Positions 24,921 through 38,400 of a DNA stretch of 64,000 nucleotides are shown piece after piece. This DNA is from Plectrocnemia conspersa (lineage: Eukaryota; Arthropoda; Insecta; Trichoptera; Polycentropodidae). The stretch spans positions 248,001-312,000 of the forward strand of contig VTFK01000066.1 in assembly GCA_009617715.1 (NCBI GenBank). Direction: 5' to 3'. Each line of letters begins with the position of its first letter. Position 1 is the stretch's first letter. Under the pieces are notes generated by a model, which was not told the origin of the DNA, did no database searches, and saw nothing but the letters and a program-made list of their open reading frames with translations. The translations under genes and the position numbers were made by a program.

Positions 24921-26759
24921 GGTACAAGAATTATTATTCAAAGAATATTAGAATCATATAATTTAGAAAAAAATATTTATTACATAGGAAATTGCAAACC
25001 GTCACACATTTTAATTAACTTAATAAAAATAATAAAAACTTGCTATAACATAAAAAAATTCTGAGTGACAATAAAATATTTATTTTAATCATCTTTGATA
25101 ATTTTAGCTTAACAGAACTTCAAAAAATTATTTCAGGTAAATGTCAGTTGCGTGGTTATTATTGTATCCTGACCTGAAGGTTATGGTATTTATTTTTGAA
25201 TAAAGCAAAACTAATTTGTTATAAAAATTTTAAGTCACGGTTTATATATTTATTGTTTTATAGCCTTGTCTGTTTTTTAATAATCCATTTGTCTCGGAAA
25301 GTCAAGTTGAACTCTGAATTTCAGACGTCATAGCCTTACCAGAGTTGACGTGAAGAGGGAAGCGGCTGACGGTCGGATTTTTTTGTAAAACGTTTATAGT
25401 AAATTTCACAAGCATATATGTTACTGGTTAATAACCATTTTTATGCTTACAATTTTGTTATATGCTACAATAAAATAAAAATAAATAGTTAGTGGTTAGT
25501 TATGATAAGACAAAAAATACTAAAAAAACTTCTTGTAATATAAGTGCGAGAAAATAATTATAATAAATAAATGGATCAAGTACGAATTTAGGTACATTTA
25601 ACTGAATATATGTATAAAAAAATTGATATGTGTTCTTCATCTTTCAAAGCGATATATACAAATTTAGCATCAGTGCTTATATTCAAATTTAATTTTTTTT
25701 ATCATTTGTCAGGCAAAAGAATATTTGCGGTATAACCGTGTCCATCTGTTTTCTTAGAACATTTTCTTTAAACAATTCAATAATTTTTTATTTGTATATT
25801 AATGTAATACATTATTGTGATTGTTTAAAAGCATTAAAGGGCCATTGGCAAACGATTATCCGCAATCCCTCTATTGTCACATACGGTATGCACTAGTCGG
25901 CATAACAAAGGTTCACCAATATTTGGTATGGTTATGCAGAATTTTTTTTTATATTTTTGCAGTTATATTTTTCGCTGGTGTGAAGTTTTTAAAAATAAGT
26001 ATAAAATTGTGAAATATATATTATTCTTAAAATTTCATTTTGAAAGACTTTTAGCAAATTAGAAAAAAATAGTGTAACTGGTGTCACTACATGATCAATA
26101 AGGCATTAAATTTTCATTTTTTTTCGCCTTTGTAATCCAAAGTTTTTTTAATAAGTGTTGCTAGGTACAAACCATTTTGAATGAATATTTTTAATTAAAT
26201 AATTTACTGATCAATAAATATATTAATCATAAAACAACTATTTCTTCTATATTATATCTTTCTCTATTATATTAAATAAATTATATTTTGGCAGAATTAA
26301 TTTTATAAGTCAAATTATATATTATTAATATAAATAGTATTATATTAATTTGAAAAAATATAAAAAATATTTTTTCTTCACATTTTTTTTATTTATTACT
26401 AGATTTTTTGTATTAAAATTATTTTTCCATGAAATGGAATTTAATTATTATAAATTAAAGAACTAGACCATTCTTAATCTTATTAGAATATAAAAGTTCA
26501 ATATTTATAAACCGTTTTTAATAAATTCTTATTTTATTATATTGTATAATATATAATATAATAAATATACGTTTTATTTATTTAACTTTCTTATTTATTT
26601 TATTTGAAATATTATTAATTAAAAAAAATGTTCTGGACGTTATGGAAAGATTAAGTTTTCTCCCTTGATTGAGACAGTAAATTTTCTATCTCCATGATAA
26701 TCATAAAATATGAAGACAAGAAAAAGAGGAACTTTAGCTTTGATTAGAGGTCTCTGAAA

Positions 26760-27130
26760 TTAACTCTTTGACTCGCGTTCCGATGCTGCAAAATTTCGAA
26801 TTATTTTTTGCTCCACGTGCGGAAAAGGGTTCACCATCGCTGCACTGGTACTCACACAGGGCTAAAACTAATTCATCGTCTAAATAATTGGATCGCTAGT
26901 GGCTGCCGGTTGCTAGTGGTGGTACAGTGTTGTTTTACAGAATAATCCGCGATGGGGGCTAGCGAAGCGAGGAACACCCTGTGAAATGGATATTGGACCG
27001 GTTGACGGTTCGATGGGCAAATACACGCTTCGAATCGATAACTGAATCAAACGACACCAGGTGTCGCTGCATCCGACTGGTAGTGGTGGGATTTTTGTCT
27101 GGTACCGTTTAATATTCTGTCGAATTGGTT
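26760..27130. other. GC-richer island with short GCTAGTGGTGG-type repeats
   Basis: Contains several variants of CTAGTGG / GTAGTGGTGG and an E-box-like CACCAGGTGTCG. No supported coding frame. Putative regulatory element or old repeat. Confidence 0.3.
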
Positions 27131-27283
27131 AAATCAAAATTTTCGAGAGTTGCAATTGTATTGAGTGATGTGCGATAATTTTATGACTGTGATTTACTAC
27201 TATTTTCCTTCAAATAAATTTAATATAATAATTTTATAAATAAACTTTATTGTGTTTATCATATTATTATAATTTATTAAAGA

Positions 27284-27353
27284 CAAAATAGCGTAGTTTG
27301 TAGCGTCTCAGACTAATAACTTTGAGGTTTAGGGTTCGAGCCCCGGCAGCGGC
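27284..27353 (+). repeat. tRNA-Ile-like SINE head or tRNA pseudogene
   Basis: TAGTTTGTAGCG (A-box-like), CTAATAA in anticodon-loop position (as in tRNA-Ile AAT) and GGTTCGAGCCC (27333-27343, good B box) occur in tRNA order. The 5' and 3' ends do not pair as an acceptor stem and the anticodon loop is one base too long, so this is not a functional tRNA. An A/T tail follows, as in SINEs. Confidence 0.5.
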
Positions 27354-28685
27354 ACTCGAATTTTTATTTATTAAAAATTCGCTTTCATAAAAAAAAACGG
27401 CACCAGCTGCAGTAACATTAATTATATTACACATAATAATTATAAATTATAAATTGATATAAATGTCATCGATTCCCAGACTTTCAGTCTGGTGGTTAAT
27501 AATTACTTGTAGGTATTCATCATATCTAATTGATTTACTTAGTCGGTACATATTTATTAAAAAAAATAATTACAATTTTGCATTAAATTGGACTACTAAA
27601 TTAATTAAAAATAATAAATTAAATTAAATTAAATAATAATATTGATAAATGTGACTTTTTAAAAGTATTTATTTGCAGTATATTGTCTCATTACTTTTTA
27701 TTTATAGTTGTTGTTGGTGTTTACTTAGTTGTAACGATTTTGGCTAATATTTTTCATGTTGCAACGAAAGATTTATAAAAAATAAATAAATTTACTCTCT
27801 TAACATACACTTATTTTGATTGAATGTTTTAAATAAATACAGGTTCAACTTTCTTGAATAAGAATAAACTTTATTACAGCTGTATTGTTTATAGCAACTA
27901 GCAAAGAAGTGTTTCAAGTTTGTGTTGTGGATGTTTTTGCAACTAAACAATGAGTATTTTCTATATACTCTCAGTTATTTTATGAGAAACTAACAACATG
28001 TTTATAATAAATAATAGGCTGAAGCATTAATTGCCATTGACGTAAGAAATAATTAAAAATAAAATAAAATCATATTGTTTTAAGCTGAAGGTTTATATTA
28101 TATTTTTATACAATATTGAATATTTACACACAGAATATTTATGCAATGTATGCTACATCGTTCCATTTTTATTTTTTAATTTACAAACCAAAACGGGTAG
28201 CTCGATATTTTTTTCTCTCTTTTTTGTCGAAAAAATACTAAAGCCCAATTCGGAACTTCAATCTGGGTGGTCTCCAGTCTGTCATTTTTGATGAGATTTT
28301 AAGTGAATCCACTGACTTTTTTTTGTGTTCGAATTCGAACAATATTATAACACAATAAGCGATAAAGTTTATATGGTTTATGTGGTGCGTTGAAAATAGT
28401 ATTTTTATTATAGCTGTTTGCTTTTATAGACCAAATGCACATAAAATACAGCTAAACTTTTAGATATGTGTGTAATGCTTGTTATGCAAAAATATGCATA
28501 ATAAAATTTATAATAATTCACATATATTCTATGAAAACTGTTTTGTTGACGATAGATGGCAAAATCATAACACATATTTAAATAGATGTTATTAATTTAA
28601 AATATATAGACATGATTTTTTAATACAAAATAGAGCTTTCGAATATACTTATGATACCGTTTAAAAAAATTAAAAATTAAAAGTC

Positions 28686-29375
28686 GATCGACCCACCATA
28701 CATTCGCTCGTAAGACTTGCAATATAGTTAAGGTCAGTGTGAGTTTATTATTACATATTTAAAGTTTAATTTTAGTGACAGTATAGAATTTTTAAGCACC
28801 CTTTATATGTTCGTTAGCAAAATCAAATGTGTCAATTTTTTGCAAAATGGCGACAAGTATAAAAACTTAAACACTCGTAACTCAGTAGGATTAAATTTAA
28901 ACAAAAATATTGCTATGTATAAAACATTTAAAAGCCTAAATTTCATCTAAATAAAATATAAAAAAAATAGATTTTTGCTTCAAAACAAGCGATGTATCAG
29001 TTCGATCGGACCCCATACGAGCCATTTTGAGACATTCAGAAGAATTAACGCTCTTAACTGCTTGGTTTTAAAGATTACAAATTAAATTTTTAGTATCGTA
29101 TAGAACTACTGAGCACCCCATATACGTTCTGTATGAAAAAAAAATATAATTTTTTTTACAAAATGGCGGCCAATTTGAAAATCAAAAGTGTCATAACTTT
29201 GCAAATTGAAATCTGACTCAAAAATGTCATTTGCAAAAGTGTTTAAAACCTTAATTTGCATATAAATTTTTTTTTTAAATTTTTTTTTATTAAAAAATGA
29301 GTCTTACGGTATATTGACCGGGCCCCCGCCGAGCTTTTATGCGACTTGCATATAGTTAACGCTCGTATTTGGTTC
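28686..29375. repeat. tandem repeat array, ~310-318 bp period, just over two units
   Basis: Unit starts near 28686, 29004 and 29313 (GATCGACCCACCATAC, GATCGGACCCCATACG, TGACCGGGCCCCCGCC). Each is followed by ACTTGCATATAGTTAACGCTCGT-type sequence, a GAGCACCC..ATATACGTTC block and a GCAAAATGGCG block. The third unit is truncated and abuts the Jockey remnant at 29445. Confidence 0.65.
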
Positions 29376-29444
29376 CTTTAATAAATTGTTGTTTTTATTG
29401 TATCACCGATACACGAGATTATAATATTTTATGGTATGAAAATA

Positions 29445-29740
29445 ACAGTGTTCTTTAATTGTTGTTATTATAGGACTAATATGCAATTTATTAAAATTAG
29501 TATAAAAAGGTGTGTTATATATTATTTTTATATCTTTGTTCAGAATAACTTGTAATTTGGAAAAATAGTATTTATAATGTTACTTTATACCGGACAGACA
29601 TGTTAAAATGTATATAATTAATTGTTTACAGAACGAAAAATATTTTTTTATAGTTAACGCGCTCTTTTTATTGAATATCGGTTTAAAGGCAGCAATGGTG
29701 GCAAGCTTTTTAGAGCGAAGTTCTAAAATATATATTTAAA
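29445..29740 (-). mobile_element. decayed Jockey-like LINE RT C-terminal fragment
   Basis: The minus strand reads LELRSKKLATIAAFKPIF then KSALTI, and further on YYFSKLQVILNKDIKIIY and NTPFYTNFNKLH. These match the region after the catalytic domain in Jockey-clade RT (KLQVIQNKxLR and NTPxYxxNxxLH motifs). A nucleotide match to 22374-22450 shows both come from one family. Stops interrupt the frame. Confidence 0.6.
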
Positions 29741-30329
29741 AAATAATTAATTTGTAATAAAGGTTTAGAATCATTTTAATAAATTTTTTATTGTTAAATT
29801 TGAAATTCTTAATAATGACAATATTAAAAAATATTCTAAAAAAAAATGTTCGACATATGACTATCACTAATAATTCCACAAAAAACCTTGCAGTAATATT
29901 TATTAAAAAAAATTGTTGCTGGCGATTAATTAACTAAGATTTCACCTGATAAACTAGAAAAGTATCATTTTCACACTTTAGATTCGGACTTTCGTGTTTA
30001 TCTTATAAACAAAAAACTCAAACAACCAGATTTATGTTTTTCCGTAAAAGTGTGATAAATATTAAAAATGAATTACTAATAAAAAAATATATGTTAATTA
30101 TGATTAGAAATTTCGTATTCTTTATTAGTTTAAAGAAAAATAAAAAATACTTAATACTTATAAGTACGCAATAAAATTTTAAACTTTGCAAAATATTTTA
30201 ATAAAAATCTCTGCAACTGCAACAGATACTCTGACTAAACACTTTTATACAAAATTATTATAATAAAATAAATAGCACAGCTTATGTGTGATACAATTAG
30301 TATAATATAAACACTTTAAAAATACACTT

Positions 30330-30900
30330 TATGTACATACGCAGCCACAAAGAGAACGCATCGCAAAATTCGCGCGCGGTGGGCAAAAAAACAAGGGGGC
30401 ACATCAAAACCCGCCATTGACTCGTCGTCGATGAAGTGATAAGATCGGCGCTGACCGAAAAGTTAGCATTCTCCGTCATTCATACGATGAAAAAGTCAGA
30501 AGTAGAGATTCGACCGAGATACGGGCCCTCCTTTTTGATGGGCCGCATCGGCCGTACAAGGATGTCGTTACCAGATCCGAGAATTTCGAAGTGGAAAAAA
30601 CGTTCCGCCGAAGCCAGCTCGTTGTTTACCTCGGTGCGGCATTCCGGCCCAAATGTTAATCATCGCTGGTTTTAGGGATCAACCGTCAATCTTCCCTTAT
30701 TTAGGAAAATGGGTAGGCTTCCTTTTGCGGGAGGAACGGGGCAAAAACGGCCCACATGTAATTAAGCGCGTTAACGATGCCGGGGACGTTCATAAAAATG
30801 GCTAAAACAATTTAGAATTCGATTTGGTGCCCGATATGGGTCGGGTGTGCTTTCGACGATTTGGAATGACGAGACATATCCTAAATGGGAATTGAAACCC
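30330..30900. other. GC-richer non-coding island (putative conserved element)
   Basis: Extended island with little A/T monotony and open frames on both strands, none with a domain, start context or splice partner. Contains GTAATTAAGCGCGTTAACGATG (30758-30779), a homeodomain-like core. Best explained as a cis-regulatory candidate. Confidence 0.35.
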
Positions 30901-31349
30901 TGGATTTGCTTTTCATTATGTTTAAAAAAATATATGGTATGATAACATTGTATAACAAATTTACATTTGTGTGCCACAGACATAAGGCATTGGTTTGCAT
31001 AAAACAATTTATTTATTTATTTTAATTTAATTTATTCTATCGCGAAATATTAGATTAATAAATGCGCCATGACGGTCAAAAATAATACACATGTAGTTAT
31101 AAAGAAAAAAAATAAATAAAGTAAAAATTATAAATTATCAAAATGTTAACATTAAAAACATCAATATAAAGTTCTAGTTACAGATTTATAGTAGTATTTA
31201 ATTACACTGCAAATACTTTTTTTTAAAAGGATTTTATAATTTCTCATAATATTCTACGTAAACAACAATCGTGATTCAGAGAAAAACATTTCAATGAGAC
31301 TGCATTACAAGTAGTTCTAAATGATTAGCCAACAATACAAACAAAATCA

Positions 31350-32240
31350 TTAAAGCAATTTCCTTGAATTTCAAGAGAGATTTCGAAACAATAGACCGAA
31401 AAATTATGTTGAAGAACAGAAGTGAAATTGTTTTAAAATGGTTTAATATTTATTTAAAAACAATAAGTAATGCTTATTTTGAAGAGAAAATATTATCTCG
31501 CGGTGTACTACAAGGGTCTAGTTTGGGGCCATTGCTGTTATCATGTTGCCCCATTTTAATTATTGTTTAATATTATTATATATGTTTAATAAATAAAATA
31601 AAATAATGTTGTAAAAAATTAAAAAAATAGGCAAATGAGAGTAGTTTTAAATATAAATAGATTGACTAGTTGTAAAAGTATGATTAAAATATTGGAACGG
31701 TTTAATGTTCAAAAAATATTATATATCAATATTATAATTATTATTATAAAAAAAATGTTTGCGGACGTCACATTATTATATCACATAGGTGATAATGTTA
31801 AAAAAGTTGTAGATAATTAAAATAATTATTTAAGTATAATAGAAATATGATTAAAAAATAATACTTATACTAAATAAGAATTAAACTAAATTTATGTTTA
31901 TTAATTGTAAAAAATATGTTAGAAAATAAAATAAATAATTTTTAAGGAACATATAAAAATATAGTAGAAGAATAGGTATATTACGTAGAATTAAAAATAT
32001 GTTAAGTATAAACACAAACAAATTACAGTAATATTTAATTTCCCCATTTTAAATATTGTGCAACAATATTATATATGTTTAATATATAAATAAAATGGTG
32101 TTGCAAAAATTACAAAATAGGGCAATGAGAGTAGTTGTTAATAAAAATAAATTTACTAGTAAACATATGATTGAAATATTGGAACGGTTTAATGTTCCAG
32201 AAATATTTAAGATAAATGTTTTAGTATTTATATATAACTA
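31350..32240 (+). mobile_element. rearranged, decayed non-LTR retrotransposon (RT) remnant
   Basis: RT peptides on the plus strand: FKRDFETIDRKIM and LKWFNIYL (31370-31460), then GVLQGSSLGPLLL (31502-31540). These are followed directly by the late-domain piece HFNYC..QNRAMRVV plus ILERFNV (31545-31720). Next comes the earlier motif MFADVTLLYHIGDN (31754-31800; the second catalytic Asp is Val), and then a second copy of the late piece, LQKLQNRAMRVVVN (32094-32215). The late segment is thus duplicated and inserted ahead of the catalytic motif. Frameshifts abound; inactive. Confidence 0.65.
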
Positions 32241-32879
32241 GAAAATAATATAATACCAGAGTATTTATGAAGAAATTAAAATGTATATTGATTTAATCAT
32301 AAAATAGAGACAATTTACGGATAGTTAGGTATAAGTGAATAGGAATTATCTACGGAGGTGTAAAATTTGTATATTTCTATAAAAAATATTCCTAGGACAA
32401 TCAAAAATAAAAAATGCAAAAATAAAATTAATTTCGTGCATTTAAAAATAAATTAAAATATTTTTTAAATTTTTGGTGAATTAGCTATATTAGCTAAATA
32501 AATTAATAACTTAAGTGTCATAAAGGATTCGAATAACTGACGCATTATCATATTTATGTCTTTCACTTGCCACTTATATACATTTGCAATTAAATGTAGT
32601 ACATTAGGTAATCCCGAAATAAATATCGTTTTATTAATAAAATAAAATCTTTATGACATTATGACCAGGCTGTTTCTATCTATTATAAAATTTAATTTTT
32701 ATTTTGACCCTAAATTGATTTAAATTTTGACCATTTAATTAATTGCTATTATTGTTTAATTTGTGATTTAAAAGTGTTTATAATTTATCTATATAGTCAA
32801 ATAGTTTATTTTCTAATTCCTAAAACCTATTTTTCACTGAGAGTCTCTCACCTAAATTAAGATAAACTTAATATTTAAT

Positions 32880-33250
32880 CGCACGTTTCAGCTTCCACAT
32901 CGTGACTATTGAAACTACGACCCTACAACAAACAACTTTTTGTACCTACAAGTTTGTCTTGGATCGGTGTAAGGTTTTTTTACCATCCTTTTTCAGTTAG
33001 TGGAACAGAATCGACGCTGTTCGGAAAATGTAATTTTAACACACAATGGCTCGCATCCCTCGGTGGGTTAATAGGTGTTTGATGGCAAATCGAGCCAAAT
33101 GTGGGGCCTCGGTTATGATTTTGCGCAACTGTAAATCGCGACAATGGCGCTGTTGATGGCTCGACAAAAATTTTATAGTCGAATAATGCCGAAAAGTTCA
33201 ACTTTCGTATTCGACGCGAGCCAATTATTTGGCGATTTAGCCGTTAGGGA
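32880..33250. other. GC-richer non-coding island upstream of the LRR gene
   Basis: Contains short open frames without domain support and GAGTCTCTCACC/AATTATTTGGCG-type sequence. Putative regulatory sequence only. Confidence 0.3.
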
Positions 33251-33719
33251 GTAGAGAAAAAATAATTTTATAATAAGGAAATATATTTGAGCTGTTATTA
33301 TTTTTCCTTGATTTATGGAAATAATCATTATTATTTATTATGACTAATTAAGGACTTGTTTTCGAAAGATTATTACAGCGGTTTACCTTGCCTTCTGTAC
33401 AGTAGTTCCACAATCATTCTGTTGATACAACTATGTTTTGGATATCTGTTTCTAGTTCGTTGCATTGGTTCATGTAAATTATTAAATTTTGCTAAATATT
33501 TAAAATATTATTGAGCGCAAAAAAAAAAAATAATGAAACATATTATTACCCAATTATTTTATAATTAAGCAACACAAAATTCCTAAATAAGATATTATTT
33601 TAATTTTGACGATGATATTAATTGTATTATGTTAAGTTAATATTTAAAACTATTTAAATATTTTTTTCGTATTTTATAAAAATTAAATTCATCTTATTAT
33701 ATGACTCTTGTTATATTTA

Positions 33720-33990
33720 GGTGGCGAACCAATCCTTGCTATAGTCTTAAAATATAATTTTTCTTGAGTCAATGATCTCTGCATTCTAATTTTTTTTGCT
33801 ATAAGAAAGATTTTTTATGAAGCCGAAACAAAATATTTGCTAATCGTTATTCCTAGAGTCGGGCATAAAACTTTTATAGTGTTATAAAACAATGTAATTT
33901 TTTAGTATTATCTGCTTTATATGCAGCTGTTAATTTGGTAGATTTAACCGTATTAAATATTTTTTTTCAATATAATTTTAAAATATTTAT
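33720..33990. repeat. dispersed repeat, copy 1 (see 39375-39640)
   Basis: CAAAATATTTGCTAATCG followed by TATTCC.AGA.TCGG.CATAAAACTT matches 39405-39460 with few differences. A CATGCAGCT block follows in both. Flanking CAATCCTTGCTA also resembles 38158-38175. Family unknown. Confidence 0.45.
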
Positions 33991-34401
33991 CAAAAAACAT
34001 TAAAATTTCGCGAGTAATGAAAAATTATCAATTTGATTTTTTCCTAATAAATTATCATAAAATACGTATTAACTTATTGGTTTGTGCCTGTCATGTTGCA
34101 ACGAAAAATTTATAATTAATTATTTATTTATTAGAATTTGCTTTTATAAAGATATTTTTTTGCTTAATAATTTACTTTTCAATAATTTCATACATTACTT
34201 TAATTCTGCCAACACACATTTTACAATACATTACAATTAGAAGCACAAATTAATATTACTTTTTCACAATTTAACGGCCGGTTAGCGCGGTTCAAAGGTC
34301 GTAACATTCATCATTCTCGCCATTATCCAAAAAATGATAACGTCAAAATTAACAACGCAACCGTTCGGTTAAAAATCGCAGTTAAAACTCCCTTCGCCGC
34401 G

Positions 34402-34409
34402 TATATAAG
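34402..34409 (+). promoter_or_regulatory. TATA box candidate for the LRR transmembrane gene
   Basis: TATATAAG lies in a GC-richer island (34260-34640), followed ~30 nt later by TGCGCAACATTGCGG. A strong donor (CCTT|GTAAGG, intron from 34597) could close a non-coding first exon of ~165 nt joining the acceptor at 35480. Two short upstream ORFs (ATG at 34461 and 34526) would lie in this leader. The exon is inferred from signals only. Confidence 0.35.
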
Positions 34410-35481
34410 GACATTAGCTGCGCAACATTGCGGACATTAAACAATTTTGATTTATAAACAATGGCGCCATTATACTGAACAACAGGGAAAAACAACAACG
34501 GTCGAGGTTAGCCACCGTCCAGGAATGGGGCACAAGGATCGGCGGTTCGTTATTCAATGAATAATGCACCATTCTTTAACCATCGGCCATGTCCTTGTAA
34601 GGAAAACCTCCTCGGACCTCTAAAAGGACCAAGGATAAAACAGGATTTCGCTTTTTATTTTTCTCGGACAAATATTTTGTCTTTATGCTCGTTTGCAGCG
34701 AACACATGTGACGAAATAAGCCTAAAACGATAGAATAATTGGGCAGTTGAAATTTTGAGATGTCACAAGCGATAGTGTCAATCCTTAAGGGTTCAGATGG
34801 CTTAAGGTCTAATTTTAAAATTATTTTGTGAGAACAGAGAGTGAGAGAAAAATATATTACTTCAGAAGAGTTTAATGCTCGCTTAAGAAATAATATTTTG
34901 CTATTAATTTTTGATGTACATGATCAAAATCAAAATTAAAAAAAAAAGTCTATATTATAGTAAAAAATAAGCTTAAATCAATTTGAATAAAAAAGCTTAC
35001 AATCAAGAAAAACAGTTTGGAGAACCTTGCAGTTTGCTTGAACTTGACGTGATTTTTGCCTTTGGTTTTAGATGCTCTTGATATTTATTTTGATATCATA
35101 GCCTAACTAAGTTCATTTAACATTAGGTAAGGAATTTATTTATGATGATGTATTACAACAAATTTTCCTAAGATGTCAGCCAAAATTGCTTTGCATTAAC
35201 CGTACTAGATAAGAATTTTTTTTAAATTACCAGTCATAATATTAGCCTCAAAATATAAACTAAGTAATTTATTTATATTTCTCAAGACTTTTTCAAAGAA
35301 AACTGACGGTGAATTACAAGGTTTATAATTTAAATTATTTTATGATGTGGATTCTCTTTTCCTTATAACCGCAAGCATATATCAAAAAAAGTCTATAACT
35401 GCACTATAATTTAAAAATTTTGTGATGTCACACACAAAGTGTTAGCCTAAATTCTTATGGTTTTAATTTTTTGCTTGCAGG

Positions 35482-38400
35482 ATGGATCGCTTCTGGTTGT
35501 TTTTCTTTTTTGTTGCGTCGATACACTGCAGCGCGGAGGAAGCGTGGAAGTGTCCACAAATCGAGAAACATCCTGCTGTGGAATGCTCCTGCGATCTGCC
35601 ACACACTTTGAGATGCACTGGAGACAGATCGGCCATGCAGGTAAATTAATACTAATATTAATAATTTATTAGCTATTAAAAAATCGTGTTTAAAATATTA
35701 TTTCTTATGAAAAAAAAATATTTATAATACAAATACATTAAAAAAGTATACATCCAATCATATATTGTTGTATTTTTAAAAATCAGACATATTACAAATA
35801 TTTGATTAATTATTCATACATGTATAAATTAGGATGATTAGAATTCTGATTTAAAGCAGTTTTTACAATACTGAGAATAAGGACTCTTGAAATAAAATTG
35901 TAAGTAATAAACATAATTTCTTAAAATTTATATGTGTAAAAAACGAATATTTTAATTTTGCGCTTGAATTTAATTTTTGGAAACGTGTGCTTTAAAATAA
36001 ATTATTAACTTTCTTGCGATCTCAATTTTTTTCATGTTTTATTAATTATCAATTAATAATATATTTTTAACAAAATTTATATATTTACCAAAAAAGTACT
36101 TTATTCAGATTTTTTAAAAGAAATAATATTTTTAAGCATTAAGAAAAATATCAATTTAAATAATGCACTTTTTAAACATATTTTCTTAAATTTAAGTTCG
36201 AACTTTTCTATAAAAAATCTCGATCAAGAAATAATAAAACAGAATCCTTTTTGTACAGATATCAATATTTAATAATTATTAATTACACTCAAGGTAACCC
36301 TTAATCAAAATATGAGTATTAATTCCCTTTATATGTAAAATATAAGAATCGGTTAAAAACGGGAGACGAGGACGAAACTTTTTTTGTACTACGATGTTGA
36401 GATTTCGTTTATCTACGCCTTATATGTTTCCGTAAATAACAACTTTTTAAAAATTTAGCACAGTCGGCTATTATTTTCAGTTTGAACAAAGTTTTAAAAC
36501 ACACATATGTTAATGAATTTTTGCAGTCACAGTTGTATTATAAAAAAATCTAAATTAATCCATAATTAAAAACAAAACGAAGTACTATATTTTATATTTG
36601 GGAGAAAGAATATTATTTTCGCGACTTTTATCTGTTTAAAGCGGGAGATGAGGATGAATCATTTTTGGTACATAATTGTCAAATTTGTATATTAAGAAGT
36701 ATTTAAATTTATCCTGATTTTTTGCATTAAAAACCGAAACAGTAACTAATATCATTTACATGAAAATTTTTATAAGTGTGCATTCAATGCTTTTTAATAA
36801 TTTCATTTTATTTTAGATTATTGGAAGGACTCTAAGATCTTTACCGACTCACAGAGCTGTCTCACTTTTGGATTGTACAGTTCAAAACGTTTCTGCTTTG
36901 GGAAGCTCACTTCTGGAAGGAGTTGCTCTTCATGGATTAGTGGTTTCTTCTGGAGAAATAAGCGATGTTCATAGTTCTGCATTTGAAGGATTGGCATCTC
37001 CACTGCAAGCACTAGGTATATTTTAACATGTTTTTATAAATCAATCAATGCTACCATTTCGTTTTTGTTTTTATTAGATCAATATTATTTATTTCTAAGA
37101 TACTTACAACTTAGCATAACTCTATAAAAAAAATATAACCTAATTTTCATCTCATTGATTTAAGATTCCTAATATAAAATTTAAGCCTTCGATTAAAATA
37201 CTTCACCGCCAGACGTCCGTTTCAACCCTCTATCGCATAAAACAAATTCGCATCACCTCGTAAAACCGCAAGATTTAATTTACCGAATTAAACCGTCCTC
37301 CATAATCAAAACGTTAACCCGAAGCGACATCCCCTAATCGCGAAATCATCCCCGCTGATTTAATACAATGGACCCCTAGCCCCCAAAAGGCTTCGGCGAA
37401 AAACTCTCATTGTCTCTGAGAATTCCTTCCACTTCCTCTTCTTCGATTCGGAGATATCTTTTGCAGTGGCTCGTTGTTTCTTTAATGAGTTCTCATTCAA
37501 CCCCTGTCCGTCTGTCATCATGTTTCTCCCTCCTGATTTATTGCCCCTTCAGTTAAGGACGCTCGATAGCGAGCCTTGCCTAGGTACATACGTACAGCCG
37601 TTTTATGTGTACCAGTCTATCCGCTAATACAACAATCCACTTCAAATATCTCGGAAAGAGCAAACAAAATAAGACATTTTTGTCTCTCATACACGGGTAA
37701 GTATATTTAGAAAATACTTGTACATGTGTATAGGATTTCAAAGAGTGAAAGAAAAAAGTTCCGTATCGAACTTTGCCATGCGATGTTTATTTGATCTTAA
37801 AATCACCTAAGAGAGTAAAAGTTCGCCTTTGGCAGTCAAAGGTTATTACTAATTTTGAGAGACTCTTATAAAAGTAATTGTTAGTTCAGATTGATTGGAC
37901 GCTCAGGTGCTATAATGAAAAGTATTTTATAAACACAAGTATTTTTGATAAAACGACAAAGTAAAAAGTCAAAATGAAATGTTTGTCAACCGTAAATCAT
38001 AGAGTGGGTCATAAAAGTTGAGTACCAATCGAAAAACTTTTTTCGTATCTTGGATTCAAAAGAATAAGGATCAATTTAATTTTTAAATGAGAACGTTTTA
38101 TCGCATGACTTACAGTATTTACGTTAAAGCATTGACCATTGTTTTATTTAGCCGACAAACGAATCCTTGCTAAGGACCTAATACTATAAGCATACTTAAA
38201 TAATTAAAAATTAAATATTTAAATCACAAAGATATGATTAATTGAGTTTAAATATCATATATTATTCTATATTTAAATTGTTTAAAGTCGTTTCTGTAAA
38301 ATTAAGTATATTATGTAATTCACTTTAAGTTATAGCAACTAGGCTATTGTGTATTTAAACAAATATATCAATATATTTTATATTTATTCTAGATAGTTGA

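Noticed and set aside
27284..27353. Functional tRNA-Ile gene
   Set aside because: Acceptor ends do not pair and the anticodon loop has an extra base; only the internal pol III boxes are preserved.
30297..31007. Open frames of 60-79 codons on both strands
   Set aside because: No recognisable domain, conflicting strands, and no splice partners; better explained as a GC-richer non-coding island.
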